Positions 54,473 through 63,682 are shown, counted from the first letter of the stretch. The stretch is 64,000 nt of DNA from Limnochordia bacterium (GCA_023230925.1 JALNWK010000011.1:4661-68660); one strand, 5' to 3'. Program-made: numbers and translations. The notes: generated from the sequence alone by a model not told the origin.

Positions 54473-57400
54473 TTAGTCCTCGTATGCCGTCTCTTGTAGT
54501 TGAATTAGTTCCCTAAGCTCCTCGGTCGAAAGCTCCGTCAGGTGTTTTTCCCCTTGGCCCACCACCTGGGAAGCTAAGGTCTCCTTACTATCAATGAGTG
54601 CATCAATTCTCTCCTCTAGGGTCCCTACACAGATAAACTTATGCACCTGCACATTTTGCGTCTGGCCAATTCGGTAGGCCCGATCCGTAGCCTGGTTCTC
54701 AACAGCCGGGTTCCACCAGCGATCAAAGTGGAACACATGATTGGCCCGGGTTAGGGTCAACCCGGTCCCCCCCGCTCGTAGGGAAAGGATAAACACAAAG
54801 GGCGCCTGGGGTTCATTTTGGAAACGTTCCACCATAATATCCCGTTGTTCCTTAGGGACACCCCCATGGAGGAACAATACCTCACGTCCAAAGGTCTCCT
54901 CGAGATAATCAGTTAACATATGCCCCATTTGCGCGTACTGGGTGAAGACCAACGCCCGATCACCCACCGCCAGAATCTCCTCCAACATTTCCGTAAACCG
55001 GATCAGCTTTCCCGATCGACCCGGTATGCGGGATCGATCCTGGAGGAAGAGGGCTGGATGGTTGCAGATCTGCTTTAGTTTTGTCAGGGCCCCTAGAACC
55101 AGTCCCCGTCGTTTTATCTGTTCAGCCCCCTCAATTAGCTCCATCATCTCCTCGGTAACGGCTTTATACAATGAGGCCTGCTCCCGGGTGAGGGTACAGA
55201 ACACCTTGGTCTCGATCTTGTCTGGTAAATCAGCGATAATGCTCTTGTCGGTCTTGACCCGCCTAAGTATGAAAGGACCGGTGATGCGCTTAAGATACTT
55301 GGCTGCTGTGGCATCCTGGTATCTTTGAATGGGAATGAGAAATTGGCGGCGGTACGTAGCCGCAGGCCCAAGCCAACCGGGATTTAAAAACTCCATGATG
55401 GACCATAGATCTCCCACGTGGTTTTCTACAGGAGTACCCGTAAGGGCCACACGGTAATCGGCCGGCAGAGAACAGGCAGCCTGAGCCTGTTTCGTCTCAG
55501 GGTTTTTGATATTCTGCGCCTCATCAAGGACCACCCCCTGCCATGGTACCTGTTTGAGCTCCTCCCTATCCCTGGATAGGAGGGAGTAACTGGTTATTAC
55601 CAATGCCCGTTGCAAACACTGCTCCACAAATTCCCCGCCCTGTAATCTTTGGGGGCCGTGATGTACCAACACCGGTAACTCCGGTGTAAAACGGGCCGCC
55701 TCCCGCTGCCAATTACCCACTACAGAAGTGGGACATACCAAAAGCACTGGTCGTCTTGCCTCCGCTGCCCAATCTGCTTGGAGCAGGGCGAGCATTTGCA
55801 CGGTCTTACCCAAACCCATATCATCGGCTAAGCAAGCACCAAACCCGTACTGTCGCATAAAAGCAAGCCAAGAGTACCCTCTTTTCTGGTAGGGACGGAG
55901 GGTGCCCCGGAACCCCTTAGGCTCAGGAATAACTTTGAAGGTCTCTTTACCGGTAAGCTGTCCAAGGACATCGGTGATCCACCCGCTTGTCTCGACACTT
56001 TGGAGTTCTAAGTCGCCGGATGGGGTTTCACCCTCTAGGGTAATCTTTACTAATTCCCTGGCGGTCATTCTCTGGCCCTTCTTGATTAGGGCCTGGGCGG
56101 ATTCTATATCCTCTTTGTTAAGTTCGACCCATCTACCTCGTACCTTAACCAAGGGCATTTTCAGCCGGGCAAGGGCAGCCAACTCCTCCATAGATAGTCG
56201 TTCTTCTCCCAAAGCCACCTCCCAATCTACATCCACTAGCTGTTCCAGACCAAGTTGACTGGCGGAATATGTGCTAGTTGCATGGGCTCTCGCGGACAAG
56301 CGCACCTTTCCGCGGCTACCAACCCACCAGGCGGGAAGCATAACTGAAAAACCTGCTCCTTCTAACCGACTGGCTTCATGGGTGAGGAAATCATATACCC
56401 CCGCGGTACTTAACCAAAAGCCAGCAGGAGCAGGTTCGGATAAGCTAACTTCCACCAAGGGTGACATACGGGCGGCAAGACCCAAGGCAATAAGTAAGCA
56501 CTCCTGTACATGCTTGGTCGTGCCTAGGACATCCGGGATATTACCTTGCCAGACATCAGTAGCCGCGATCTGTAGGCTAGGATCCAACTGGGATTGCAGT
56601 AGATAGCGGACAAACCAGGTACACCCCTCAGGCGGAACCACAACTTGCGCTGACTTCTCCTCCAGTTCCGGCTCCTCCACCCGAAAACATAACCGAAAGG
56701 GAGCGGATTCTGTCACCTTAAGCGGATGCTGCCACCGGTTAATGTCCGCTATTAGTGCATCGAGCTCCTTTACCCCACCCTTTACCGTTCCTTGAAGGGA
56801 GCATAGAGCCCTTACCCACTGTTGGTGAACATTGCGGTAATTCGTTGGCCGTTCTCCATAGGGATTGACTGTAACGGCTGCATTCCGGACCAAGTAATCT
56901 ACCGTTTCCTCCACAAAGGCCAATAGCGCGATGGGACGACGGGGAGCCGGTGGGCTGGTGTTATCGTTAGATAAGGCCAAAGCCAACCCCGGCATCACCT
57001 GGGCAAGTCTTGCTAAGATTGCTTGATCAGGACCTCCCAGTACCGGAGACCAGCGGGCTTGGTAATACTTCTGTCCCTGCGTTAGATTTGGTAAGAACCG
57101 CTGTCGAGCTACTAAGGAGAGCGCGAATTTCGTCACTTGCGCCCAGAAGGATAAGGTGCAACCAGTCATCACCCGAGATACTAACATTTGCCTAGTTGCA
57201 CTAGCATACAACAGTGGAAACCGGTGGGCTGAATCTAGGGGAACGGCATTAACACCAAAGGGCTGCAGGGTAATCTGCTCAGTATCTACCGCCGGGCAGG
57301 TGGCCCCTTCGGTTGCAGCAACTAATGTACTCCCAACGGTCGGCAACCAAAGCACCAATGCTTGCTGACTTTGGTGTTTAAGACCTACTTTACTCAGAAC

Positions 57401-57529
57401 ACTTCGCAACTGTTGCGTTTTGAGTCCATAATGGGGCAAAGAACCACCTTCCTGTGTGGGATCTTTACCCAGTTCCTCACCCCAGACCCAGAATGTACGA
57501 TCACACCAAGCTCCGTGTAACTTAATCAA
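54473..57529 (-). CDS. SNF2/Rad54-family DEAD/DEAH helicase-like ATPase
   Basis: A 1,018-residue ATP-dependent DNA translocase of the bacterial SNF2 group. The N-terminal half (about 1-500) is the poorly understood SNF2-associated region. The ATPase core follows: motif I ADDMGLGKTVQML, motif Ia LLVCPTSVVGNW, motif II VVLDEAQNIKNPE, motif III ALTGTPVENH, and motifs V-VI ILSLRAGGTGLTLTRANHV and DRAYRIGQTQNV. A TTG start has GGAGG 6 bases upstream. It is co-transcribed with the SWIM-finger gene 18 bases downstream. The biological role of such pairs is unsettled. Confidence 0.94.
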   Translation of the reverse strand: MIKLHGAWCDRTFWVWGEELGKDPTQEGGSLPHYGLKTQQLRSVLSKVGLKHQSQQALVLWLPTVGSTLVAATEGATCPAVDTEQITLQPFGVNAVPLDSAHRFPLLYASATRQMLVSRVMTGCTLSFWAQVTKFALSLVARQRFLPNLTQGQKYYQARWSPVLGGPDQAILARLAQVMPGLALALSNDNTSPPAPRRPIALLAFVEETVDYLVRNAAVTVNPYGERPTNYRNVHQQWVRALCSLQGTVKGGVKELDALIADINRWQHPLKVTESAPFRLCFRVEEPELEEKSAQVVVPPEGCTWFVRYLLQSQLDPSLQIAATDVWQGNIPDVLGTTKHVQECLLIALGLAARMSPLVEVSLSEPAPAGFWLSTAGVYDFLTHEASRLEGAGFSVMLPAWWVGSRGKVRLSARAHATSTYSASQLGLEQLVDVDWEVALGEERLSMEELAALARLKMPLVKVRGRWVELNKEDIESAQALIKKGQRMTARELVKITLEGETPSGDLELQSVETSGWITDVLGQLTGKETFKVIPEPKGFRGTLRPYQKRGYSWLAFMRQYGFGACLADDMGLGKTVQMLALLQADWAAEARRPVLLVCPTSVVGNWQREAARFTPELPVLVHHGPQRLQGGEFVEQCLQRALVITSYSLLSRDREELKQVPWQGVVLDEAQNIKNPETKQAQAACSLPADYRVALTGTPVENHVGDLWSIMEFLNPGWLGPAATYRRQFLIPIQRYQDATAAKYLKRITGPFILRRVKTDKSIIADLPDKIETKVFCTLTREQASLYKAVTEEMMELIEGAEQIKRRGLVLGALTKLKQICNHPALFLQDRSRIPGRSGKLIRFTEMLEEILAVGDRALVFTQYAQMGHMLTDYLEETFGREVLFLHGGVPKEQRDIMVERFQNEPQAPFVFILSLRAGGTGLTLTRANHVFHFDRWWNPAVENQATDRAYRIGQTQNVQVHKFICVGTLEERIDALIDSKETLASQVVGQGEKHLTELSTEELRELIQLQETAYED

Positions 57530-57575
57530 GCTAATCCTCCTACCGAGGTAATCTCGCAGACTGACTCCTTATACA

Positions 57576-58451
57576 TTATTTGGCTAAATCTAGCATAAAT
57601 ATGCCAAGTTCATAGGTAAAACGGATTAACTGCTCGTGCATGCCATCAGGAAGCCCATTGGTGAAATTGTGGATCTCATAGGTAAAGTCACCTTGGTAGT
57701 CGATCTCTTTTAATGTCCTCATAATCGGTTCCCAAACAATGGTCCCAAAATAGGGAGCAATATGATCGTCCTTTTCACCCCGGTTATCCGCGATATGCAA
57801 CGCCTTCAGCTTCTTGCCAATGGTCCTTAGAGCTTCACATTGGTTGATCCCAGCTAGATGGGCATGACCAGTGTCCCAGCAAATACCGAACATGGGATCA
57901 TCGAGGACATCTAGAAGTTCTAGCAATTCCTCTGTGGAGCTAGCGTATCTACGCCCATTCCTTCGTTCAATCATATTCTCAATGGCAATATGCACATTAT
58001 GTTGTGCTGCCAAATCCCCATATTTCCTAAAAGCCTTAACGTTTTTGGCCAAGGACAGATCGTGGGAATACCAAATATCATCATCCACAGAACCGGGATG
58101 AATGACTAACCATTTTGCACCGACGATACCTGCTCCAATAATTGATCGTCGCATGAGTTCCTCATGCCAAGCTTCTTCTTCATCGGATAGATTCCGCCAA
58201 TCGTAGAAATGGGCATGGGCTTGGGAAAACTCGACGCCGTAGGAATCGGCCAACTCCCTTTGCCTCTTCGTCCAATCCTGCCAATCGGGTTGGGTCATGG
58301 GAAGTGTTCCCCTGGAGTAGGTGGCAAAGTTCATATCTAGCACCTTGTATCCTGCTTTTACACAGGCGGTGATACTCTCCTCACAACTGTAGAACACGTC
58401 TTTTCCCCATAGAACTTTCTCATGAATGCAAGTTGAGGTGGATAGTCGCAT
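57576..58451 (-). CDS. Sugar phosphate isomerase/epimerase-like TIM barrel
   Basis: PF01261 TIM-barrel protein of about 291 residues. VEFSQAHAHFYDW, WLVIHPGSVDDD, IAIENMIERRNGRRY, FGICWDTGHAHLAGI, LKALHIADNRGEKDDHI and TYEIHNF are the metal and substrate segments. This is the third paralogous barrel in the window, not closely alike to the other two. The ATG at 58451 is 9 bases after GGGGAG. An ATG three codons earlier is too close to that site. Function: an isomerase or epimerase of a sugar; substrate unknown. Confidence 0.86.
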   Translation of the reverse strand: MRLSTSTCIHEKVLWGKDVFYSCEESITACVKAGYKVLDMNFATYSRGTLPMTQPDWQDWTKRQRELADSYGVEFSQAHAHFYDWRNLSDEEEAWHEELMRRSIIGAGIVGAKWLVIHPGSVDDDIWYSHDLSLAKNVKAFRKYGDLAAQHNVHIAIENMIERRNGRRYASSTEELLELLDVLDDPMFGICWDTGHAHLAGINQCEALRTIGKKLKALHIADNRGEKDDHIAPYFGTIVWEPIMRTLKEIDYQGDFTYEIHNFTNGLPDGMHEQLIRFTYELGIFMLDLAK

Positions 58452-58610
58452 CTTGTACATCTCCCCAGATTATAATTGTAATGAAAGCACGGTGAGCGGC
58501 ACTTCTATGAATCTAAGAATAACAATAGAGTATTGGAAGCTCAAGTTGCCCTATTGCGATCTCTTAACCTCTAGTTTACTCGATCTGTTGAAGATATTCA
58601 AAAAGGGGTA

Positions 58611-58639
58611 TTGCATCATCAGGCAAGATGTGATACATT
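58611..58639 (+). promoter_or_regulatory. Possible sigma-A promoter of the hydrogenase maturation operon
   Basis: TTGCAT (58611-58616) and TACATT (58634-58639) with a 17-base spacer form a moderate match to the vegetative consensus. It would give a leader of about 180 bases ending in a strong terminator. The stretch 58461-58610 shows nothing recognisable. Confidence 0.45.
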
Positions 58640-58760
58640 AATCGTGATAGATTTCACAAGTGCTGACCTTCCGGTGGCTACTAGGGGGAAGGCACATTTA
58701 TAACGAACCCTAAGACAAGGTCATCTAAGTTGAGGGGCAATCGACATCATGGGTAGATTC

Positions 58761-58806
58761 ACGCTTTGGTAAGATGTCTTTTGTGATCTTGTCAAAGCGT
58801 TTTTTT
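58761..58806 (+). terminator. Intrinsic terminator in the leader of the hyd operon (attenuator candidate)
   Basis: ACGCTTTGGTAAGAT (58761-58775) pairs with ATCTTGTCAAAGCGT (58786-58800) over 15 positions, including two G-T wobbles, with a 10-base loop and seven T residues (58800-58806). It stands only 7 bases before the AGAGGAGG ribosome site of the first gene. No plus-strand gene lies upstream that it could serve. It therefore looks like the expression platform of a transcription attenuator for the operon. Confidence 0.75.
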
Positions 58807-58827
58807 ATTTGCAGAGGAGGTAGCTTA

Positions 58828-59082
58828 ATGGAACAGGGAATTGGCGTTTTAGGAATTGTAATTAGCAATCGGACCGAAGCTGCAGAGCGGGTCAATGAAC
58901 TACTCAGTCAGTACGGTGAAATGATCGTCGGCCGCATGGGGATCCCCTACCGGGAAGAAGGAATCTGCGTGATTTCCTTGATCATTGATGGATCTACCGA
59001 TGAGATCGGCGCCCTAAGTGGAAAGCTGGGGACAATTCCGGGCGTTAAGGTCAAGACTGGTCTGATCACAAAAAAGAGTTAG
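58828..59082 (+). CDS. TM1266-family putative regulator of the iron-only hydrogenase system
   Basis: Small ACT/CopG-like protein of 84 residues of the TM1266 family, typically encoded with hydEFG. The sequence GVLGIVISNRTEAAERVNE, then GRMGIPYREEGICVISLIID, and GKLGTIPGVKVKTGL near the end are family-typical. A longer frame opens at 58774 inside the terminator hairpin. The ATG at 58828, with AGAGGAGG upstream, is the real start. Role: presumed regulator, ligand unknown. It ends 13 bases before hydE. Confidence 0.9.
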   Translation: MEQGIGVLGIVISNRTEAAERVNELLSQYGEMIVGRMGIPYREEGICVISLIIDGSTDEIGALSGKLGTIPGVKVKTGLITKKS

Positions 59083-59095
59083 GGGAAGGGGATCC

Positions 59096-60094
59096 ATGGT
59101 ACAAACACTGATCGGGTTACTCCATGCAAAGGGTACCGCCCAAGAACAGCTCTGGGACAGGGCAGATGGCGTACGACGGGATACCGTAGGCAATGGGGTC
59201 CATCTGCGGGGGATTATTGAGTTCTCTAACCATTGCATCAGAAACTGCCTGTACTGTGGACTACGTCGGGGTAATACCAAGCTTAAACGGTATCGGATTC
59301 CCCCAGAGGAAATCTTGCTCGCGGCTAAACAGGGTACCGAGGTAGGATACAAGACCATCGTGCTTCAGTCCGGTGAAGATCCCTGGTACGATGCAAGGAA
59401 CATTGGTCTTCTGGTGAGGGAAATTAAGAAACTCGATGTGGCAGTGACTCTTTCCATCGGAGAGCGACCAGAAGAGGAACTGGCCCTTTTCCGCCAAGAA
59501 GGAGCAGACCGCTACCTGTTGAAGCACGAGACTATCGATCAAGCGCTGTATAGCCGGCTGCATCCGGGAGCAAGTTACAAGGCTAGGATCCAGATGCTAA
59601 ACACCTTAGGAAAGCTTGGGTATCAGGTGGGTACAGGGATCATGGTCGGTCTGCCTGGCCAAAGGCCAGAAACGATCGCCGAGGATATTTTATTCATGCA
59701 AAAGATCAATGCGGATATGGTGGGTATTGGTGTTTTTATCCCCCACCCAGATACACCCTTAGCCAATGCTGCTGCGGGGTCCGCCGATGAGACCCTGAAT
59801 GTCCTGGCGCTAACACGACTGTTTTTGCCCTATGCCCATCTTCCGGCGACAACTGCCTTGGCCACCTTAGACCCCTACGGTCGACAGAAAGCCCTCCGGG
59901 CCGGAGCCAATGTAGTCATGCCAAACATTACGCCGGTAAAGTATCGTAAGCAATATGAGATCTATCCAGGAAAAGCGGAAACAAGCGATGAATCGTGCAC
60001 TCTATTTCGAGGGCGCATTGAACAGATGATCCTTGGCTTAGGTAGGACAGTAGCCCTAGATCAAGGACATAGTTGTTGCTACAACAAAGTATGA
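59096..60094 (+). CDS. hydE: [FeFe]-hydrogenase maturase HydE (radical SAM)
   Basis: Radical SAM enzyme of 332 residues that takes part in assembly of the dithiomethylamine-bridged diiron unit of the H-cluster. The cluster motif CX3CX2C appears as CIRNCLYC, preceded by GIIEFSNH. LQSGEDPWYD, GTGIMVGLPGQ and GIGVFIPHPDTPL follow the HydE pattern. AGGGGAAGGGG lies ahead of the ATG. It is second in the TM1266-hydE-hydG-hydF operon. No hydrogenase structural gene occurs in the window. Confidence 0.95.
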   Translation: MVQTLIGLLHAKGTAQEQLWDRADGVRRDTVGNGVHLRGIIEFSNHCIRNCLYCGLRRGNTKLKRYRIPPEEILLAAKQGTEVGYKTIVLQSGEDPWYDARNIGLLVREIKKLDVAVTLSIGERPEEELALFRQEGADRYLLKHETIDQALYSRLHPGASYKARIQMLNTLGKLGYQVGTGIMVGLPGQRPETIAEDILFMQKINADMVGIGVFIPHPDTPLANAAAGSADETLNVLALTRLFLPYAHLPATTALATLDPYGRQKALRAGANVVMPNITPVKYRKQYEIYPGKAETSDESCTLFRGRIEQMILGLGRTVALDQGHSCCYNKV

Positions 60095-60107
60095 GGAGTG
60101 GAGAAAA

Positions 60108-61508
60108 GTGCCTAACTTACACTGTAATACAGAGTTCATTGACGATAAACAGATTTGGAAACTTATTGACAACGCAAAGGAAAAGCCCGTAGACTCCAGC
60201 GTAATCCTTGGGGCCATTAAAGATGTCGAAAACGGCGGCACCTTAAGTATAGATATGGTCGCCAACATTTTGGAGTGCTCCGATCCCGCGGTGGAGGAGG
60301 CCCTCTTTGCAGCCAGCAAAACCGTAAAAAAAGGCATCTATGGCAATCGAATCGTTCTATTCGCTCCTTTGTATATCAGTAACTACTGCGTAAACAGTTG
60401 CAGTTACTGTGGGTATAACTGCCGAAACAACTTAGCGCGAAAACGCCTTACCATGGAAGAAATCGCCCAGGAAGTAAGAATCCTTGAGGATATGGGTCAT
60501 AAACGCCTAGCTATAGAAGCCGGGGAGGATCCAACATACTGCCCCATCGAGTATATTTTGGATGCCATCGATACGATCTATCATACGGCAAGGAGCAACG
60601 GGGTAATTCGACGGGTGAACGTGAATATCGCGGCGACTACCGTTGATGAGTACAAACTGTTGAAGAAGGCGGGCATTGGCACATACGTGTTGTTTCAGGA
60701 GACCTATCATCGGGATACGTACAGACGGGTACACCCTAGGGGCCCCAAACACGATTACGACTGGCATTTGCTAGCCATGGATCGGGCGATGCGCGGTGGT
60801 ATTGATGATGTAGGCTTGGGAGTGTTGTTCGGCTTGTATGATTACCGCTACGAGCTGTTGGCCATGCTTCACCATGCCTATCATCTGGAGGATGCGTTCG
60901 GTGTTGGGCCCCATACAGTGTCCGTACCCCGTCTGAAGGCTGCATCCGGAGTAAGTCTTGCTGAGTATCCCTACCTTGTATCAGACCACCAACTGAAAAA
61001 AGTAGTGGCATTACTCCGGCTCGCTCTTCCCTACACGGGCATTATTATCTCCACTAGGGAAACGCCCCAGTTACGGGGGGAATTACTAGAACTCGGCATA
61101 TCCCAAGTATCCGGAGGTTCCCGTACCGATGTAGGAGGATACCAACAAGGGCATGAAGACACCGCTCAGTTTGAGCTAGGAGATCATCGCACTCTAGATG
61201 AAGTCATTTTCGATCTCCTTCAGAGGGGTTACTTGCCTAGTTTCTGCACCGCTTGCTACAGACAGGGACGAACCGGAGACCGGTTCATGCAACTGGCAAA
61301 GACCGGTCAGATCCAGAACGTATGCCATCCCAACGCCCTATGCACTTTGCAGGAATACCTTAGTGACTATGCCTCCCCTGCCACAAAAGAGTTGGGAACC
61401 AAGTTCATTGAAAAAGAGCTGGCCCAGCTTACTAATCTCCGGCTTCGCCACAGGATACAAGATTGCCTTGTGAGTATTGAACAAGGTCAAAGGGACATTT
61501 ACTGGTAA
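60108..61508 (+). CDS. hydG: [FeFe]-hydrogenase maturase HydG (tyrosine lyase)
   Basis: Radical SAM tyrosine lyase that makes the Fe(CO)(CN)-cysteine synthon for the H-cluster, 466 residues. The SAM cluster motif is CVNSCSYC, after LYISNYCVN. The C-terminal auxiliary cluster motif CX2CX22C is complete: CTAC and a third Cys in VCHPNALCTL, spaced exactly 22 residues. GEDPTYCPIEYI and RLKAASGVSLAEYP fit the family. GTG start at 60108 after GAGGAGTGGAG. Confidence 0.96.
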   Translation: MPNLHCNTEFIDDKQIWKLIDNAKEKPVDSSVILGAIKDVENGGTLSIDMVANILECSDPAVEEALFAASKTVKKGIYGNRIVLFAPLYISNYCVNSCSYCGYNCRNNLARKRLTMEEIAQEVRILEDMGHKRLAIEAGEDPTYCPIEYILDAIDTIYHTARSNGVIRRVNVNIAATTVDEYKLLKKAGIGTYVLFQETYHRDTYRRVHPRGPKHDYDWHLLAMDRAMRGGIDDVGLGVLFGLYDYRYELLAMLHHAYHLEDAFGVGPHTVSVPRLKAASGVSLAEYPYLVSDHQLKKVVALLRLALPYTGIIISTRETPQLRGELLELGISQVSGGSRTDVGGYQQGHEDTAQFELGDHRTLDEVIFDLLQRGYLPSFCTACYRQGRTGDRFMQLAKTGQIQNVCHPNALCTLQEYLSDYASPATKELGTKFIEKELAQLTNLRLRHRIQDCLVSIEQGQRDIYW

Positions 61509-61519
61509 GGGGGATGAAT

Positions 61520-62707
61520 ATGCAGGATACGCCAAGGGGAAATCGACCCCATATTGTGTTTGTTGGGCCGGGTAATGTTGGTAAATCCAGTCTAATTAAC
61601 GCCATTGCCGATCAGGAGGTATCCCTTGTTTCAGAGATCCTGGGCACCACCACCGATCCCGTCTCCAAGGCCATGGAGCTACCTCCCCTTGGACCAGTGT
61701 TGTTAGTCGATACCGCTGGACTTGATGATGAGGGAGCCCTTGGGGAAAAACGCATCAAGCGCACCAAAGAGGTGTTGGAAAAGGCAGATCTAGCTGTGGT
61801 TATTACTGATAATCCTAAAAGCCGGAACCAGGGACTGATTAAGCTTCTCGAGGAGCAAAACACACCATATATCGAGGTTCTAAACAAAGGTGATCTGTTC
61901 GTAAAAAAACCACTACCTGAGGATCTGATTGTTGTTAGTGCAAAAACAAAAGCAGGTATTGAAACGCTTAAAGACGCAATCGTCCACAAGGTCCCAAAAG
62001 AACCGCGTACCACAACCATTGTGGGCGACTTGCTAAACGCCGGTGATCTAGTCCTCTTAGTAGTCCCGCTGGACCAACAGGCGCCTAAGGGACGACTAAT
62101 CCTACCCCAAGTGCAGACCATTCGGGATCTTTTAGATCATAACTGTCAAGCACTAATTGTTAAGGACTCAGAACTCGCCCCCACCTTAAACAAACTGAAG
62201 GAAGCGCCCCAGTTGGTGATCACCGACTCACAGATCTTTCGCGAGGTGGCAAAGGATCTCAGTCCGAATACACCTCTCACTTCCTTTTCCATTTTGTTCG
62301 CTCGGTACAAAGGGGATCTCCAACTGTTGGCAAAGGGAGCGTCGGTTATCGATGAACTGGCCCCAGGGGATCGGGTCTTGATCTGTGAAGCCTGTACCCA
62401 CCGGCCCCTAGAAGAAGACATCGGCCGGGTGAAGATCCCTGCCCTTCTACAAGAACGGGCTGGGGGCAAACTTGAGCTAACTTGGTCTGTGGGTGAAGAT
62501 TTTCCCGAGGATTTGTCCCAGTTCAAACTGGCTGTACACTGTGGGGGATGCATGATCACAAGAAAAACCATGCTCCAGAGAATCTACCGTTTGCATAATG
62601 CGGGGGTTCCAGTGGTTAACTATGGAGTCTTGCTCGCCTACTTCAGTGGAATCATGCCCCGGGCCTTGGAACCAGTACTGAAGAATGCTTCTCATTTTCC
62701 CTCCTAA
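61520..62707 (+). CDS. hydF: [FeFe]-hydrogenase maturation GTPase HydF
   Basis: Scaffold GTPase that carries the diiron precursor to HydA, 395 residues. The GTPase motifs are GPGNVGKSSL (P-loop), a G2 threonine stretch (LGTTTDPV), DTAGLDDEG (G3) and LNKGD (G4, NKxD-like). The Fe-S binding C-terminal domain shows CTHRPLEEDIGR and, about 50 residues later, HCGGC, the known CxH...HCxxC pattern. The ATG at 61520 has AGGGGG 6 bases upstream. An ATG at 61514 touches that site. It is the last gene of the operon; the stop lies in the loop of a 14-bp terminator hairpin. Confidence 0.95.
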   Translation: MQDTPRGNRPHIVFVGPGNVGKSSLINAIADQEVSLVSEILGTTTDPVSKAMELPPLGPVLLVDTAGLDDEGALGEKRIKRTKEVLEKADLAVVITDNPKSRNQGLIKLLEEQNTPYIEVLNKGDLFVKKPLPEDLIVVSAKTKAGIETLKDAIVHKVPKEPRTTTIVGDLLNAGDLVLLVVPLDQQAPKGRLILPQVQTIRDLLDHNCQALIVKDSELAPTLNKLKEAPQLVITDSQIFREVAKDLSPNTPLTSFSILFARYKGDLQLLAKGASVIDELAPGDRVLICEACTHRPLEEDIGRVKIPALLQERAGGKLELTWSVGEDFPEDLSQFKLAVHCGGCMITRKTMLQRIYRLHNAGVPVVNYGVLLAYFSGIMPRALEPVLKNASHFPS

Positions 62708-62724
62708 ACGGGGAAAATGAGAAG
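62688..62724. terminator. Bidirectional terminator between hydF and the DapA-like gene
   Basis: CTTCTCATTTTCCC (62688-62701) and GGGAAAATGAGAAG (62711-62724) pair perfectly over 14 bp with a 9-base loop that contains the hydF stop codon. The convergent DapA-like gene ends 13 bases beyond it. The A/T-rich halves of the stem can supply U residues in either direction. Confidence 0.75.
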
Positions 62725-62737
62725 ACCTTCGCTCTTT

Positions 62738-63682
62738 CTAGGGTAAGGCTATACCAGTAACGTCCTCCATTCCCATTTCCTCATCTAATGATCTAAGGAA
62801 TGTATCCACCTTGTTTGCGGTTTGCCGAAGGAGTCCGTCAAACCGAGGCTCAAGCAGACTTGAGGGAAAAATCGCATTCTCGCAGCAAATACCCTCAAGG
62901 GCTAGCAATCTCTTCTTCCAAAGGACAGAGCATAGGGGCAACTTAGCGCAGGTGTTTAGTTGGTTAATTTGGTTAACCATATCCACCATGCGGGGGAAAA
63001 TGGTCTTATCATGACGAAAGGCCCAGAGCGCAGACCACAACCGCGGAAATACATTGGCCATAGATGGTACCACGCCCTCGGCCCCAAGGCTAACGGCTTC
63101 ATTAATGACCTCTTCGCTTCCGGCTAAGAAACTGGCAATCCGACCGTCCCCTCCTAGGGCCTGGAGATACTCCTTCATTAAGGTCGGATCCCCACCACTA
63201 TCCTTCATGCCCGCTACCCGAGCACCCAAGGCGCCGATCACATCCGGAGGAATGATCTGTCCCACATTGCCCGGAATATTGTAAAGGACTACCGGTAGAT
63301 CAGTGGCCTCGATCACAGCGGTAAACCACCGTTTTGCCTCCTCGGGGGACAATGAGTAGTAGTACGGCAGACTAATTACACAGGCATCAACACCTGACTT
63401 CTCCGCGGAACGGATATGGCCCACTACCGCATCTAATGAAGTATCGGAGACGCCTGCGTACACCTGAGCCCTACCTTGACAGTACTCGGTAGTAAGCCTA
63501 AACAATTCATGACGGGAAGCATCCGCAAGTCGCGCAAATTCCCCAGTTGTTCCCGCCGGGAAGATACCCCGGATTCCCCCTTTAATCAGATGATTAACGA
63601 GTCGCCGAAGTCCCTCTCGATCAACTTGTCCGTGTTCATTTACAGGTGTGATGATGGGAACAACTACGCCTTCTGGTTTCAT
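62738..63682 (-). CDS. DapA/NAL family aldolase (dihydrodipicolinate synthase-like)
   Basis: Class I aldolase TIM barrel of 314 residues. VVPIITPVNEHGQVD, FPAGTTGEFARL, VVLYNIPGNVGQ (catalytic Tyr) and the Schiff-base Lys in GMKDSGGDPT are clear. Many paralogues of DapA act on sugar acids (2-keto-3-deoxy sugars, N-acetylneuraminate). The lone position among sugar catabolism genes favours such a role over lysine synthesis. The ATG at 63682 with GGTGGAAG is preferred over a longer frame opening at 63715. Confidence 0.9.
   Translation of the reverse strand: MKPEGVVVPIITPVNEHGQVDREGLRRLVNHLIKGGIRGIFPAGTTGEFARLADASRHELFRLTTEYCQGRAQVYAGVSDTSLDAVVGHIRSAEKSGVDACVISLPYYYSLSPEEAKRWFTAVIEATDLPVVLYNIPGNVGQIIPPDVIGALGARVAGMKDSGGDPTLMKEYLQALGGDGRIASFLAGSEEVINEAVSLGAEGVVPSMANVFPRLWSALWAFRHDKTIFPRMVDMVNQINQLNTCAKLPLCSVLWKKRLLALEGICCENAIFPSSLLEPRFDGLLRQTANKVDTFLRSLDEEMGMEDVTGIALP

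Noticed and set aside
58640..58760. Known riboswitch class (SAM, TPP, cobalamin, c-di-GMP) in the hyd leader
   Set aside because: I looked for the conserved core words of these classes and found none in correct order; only the terminator is supported.
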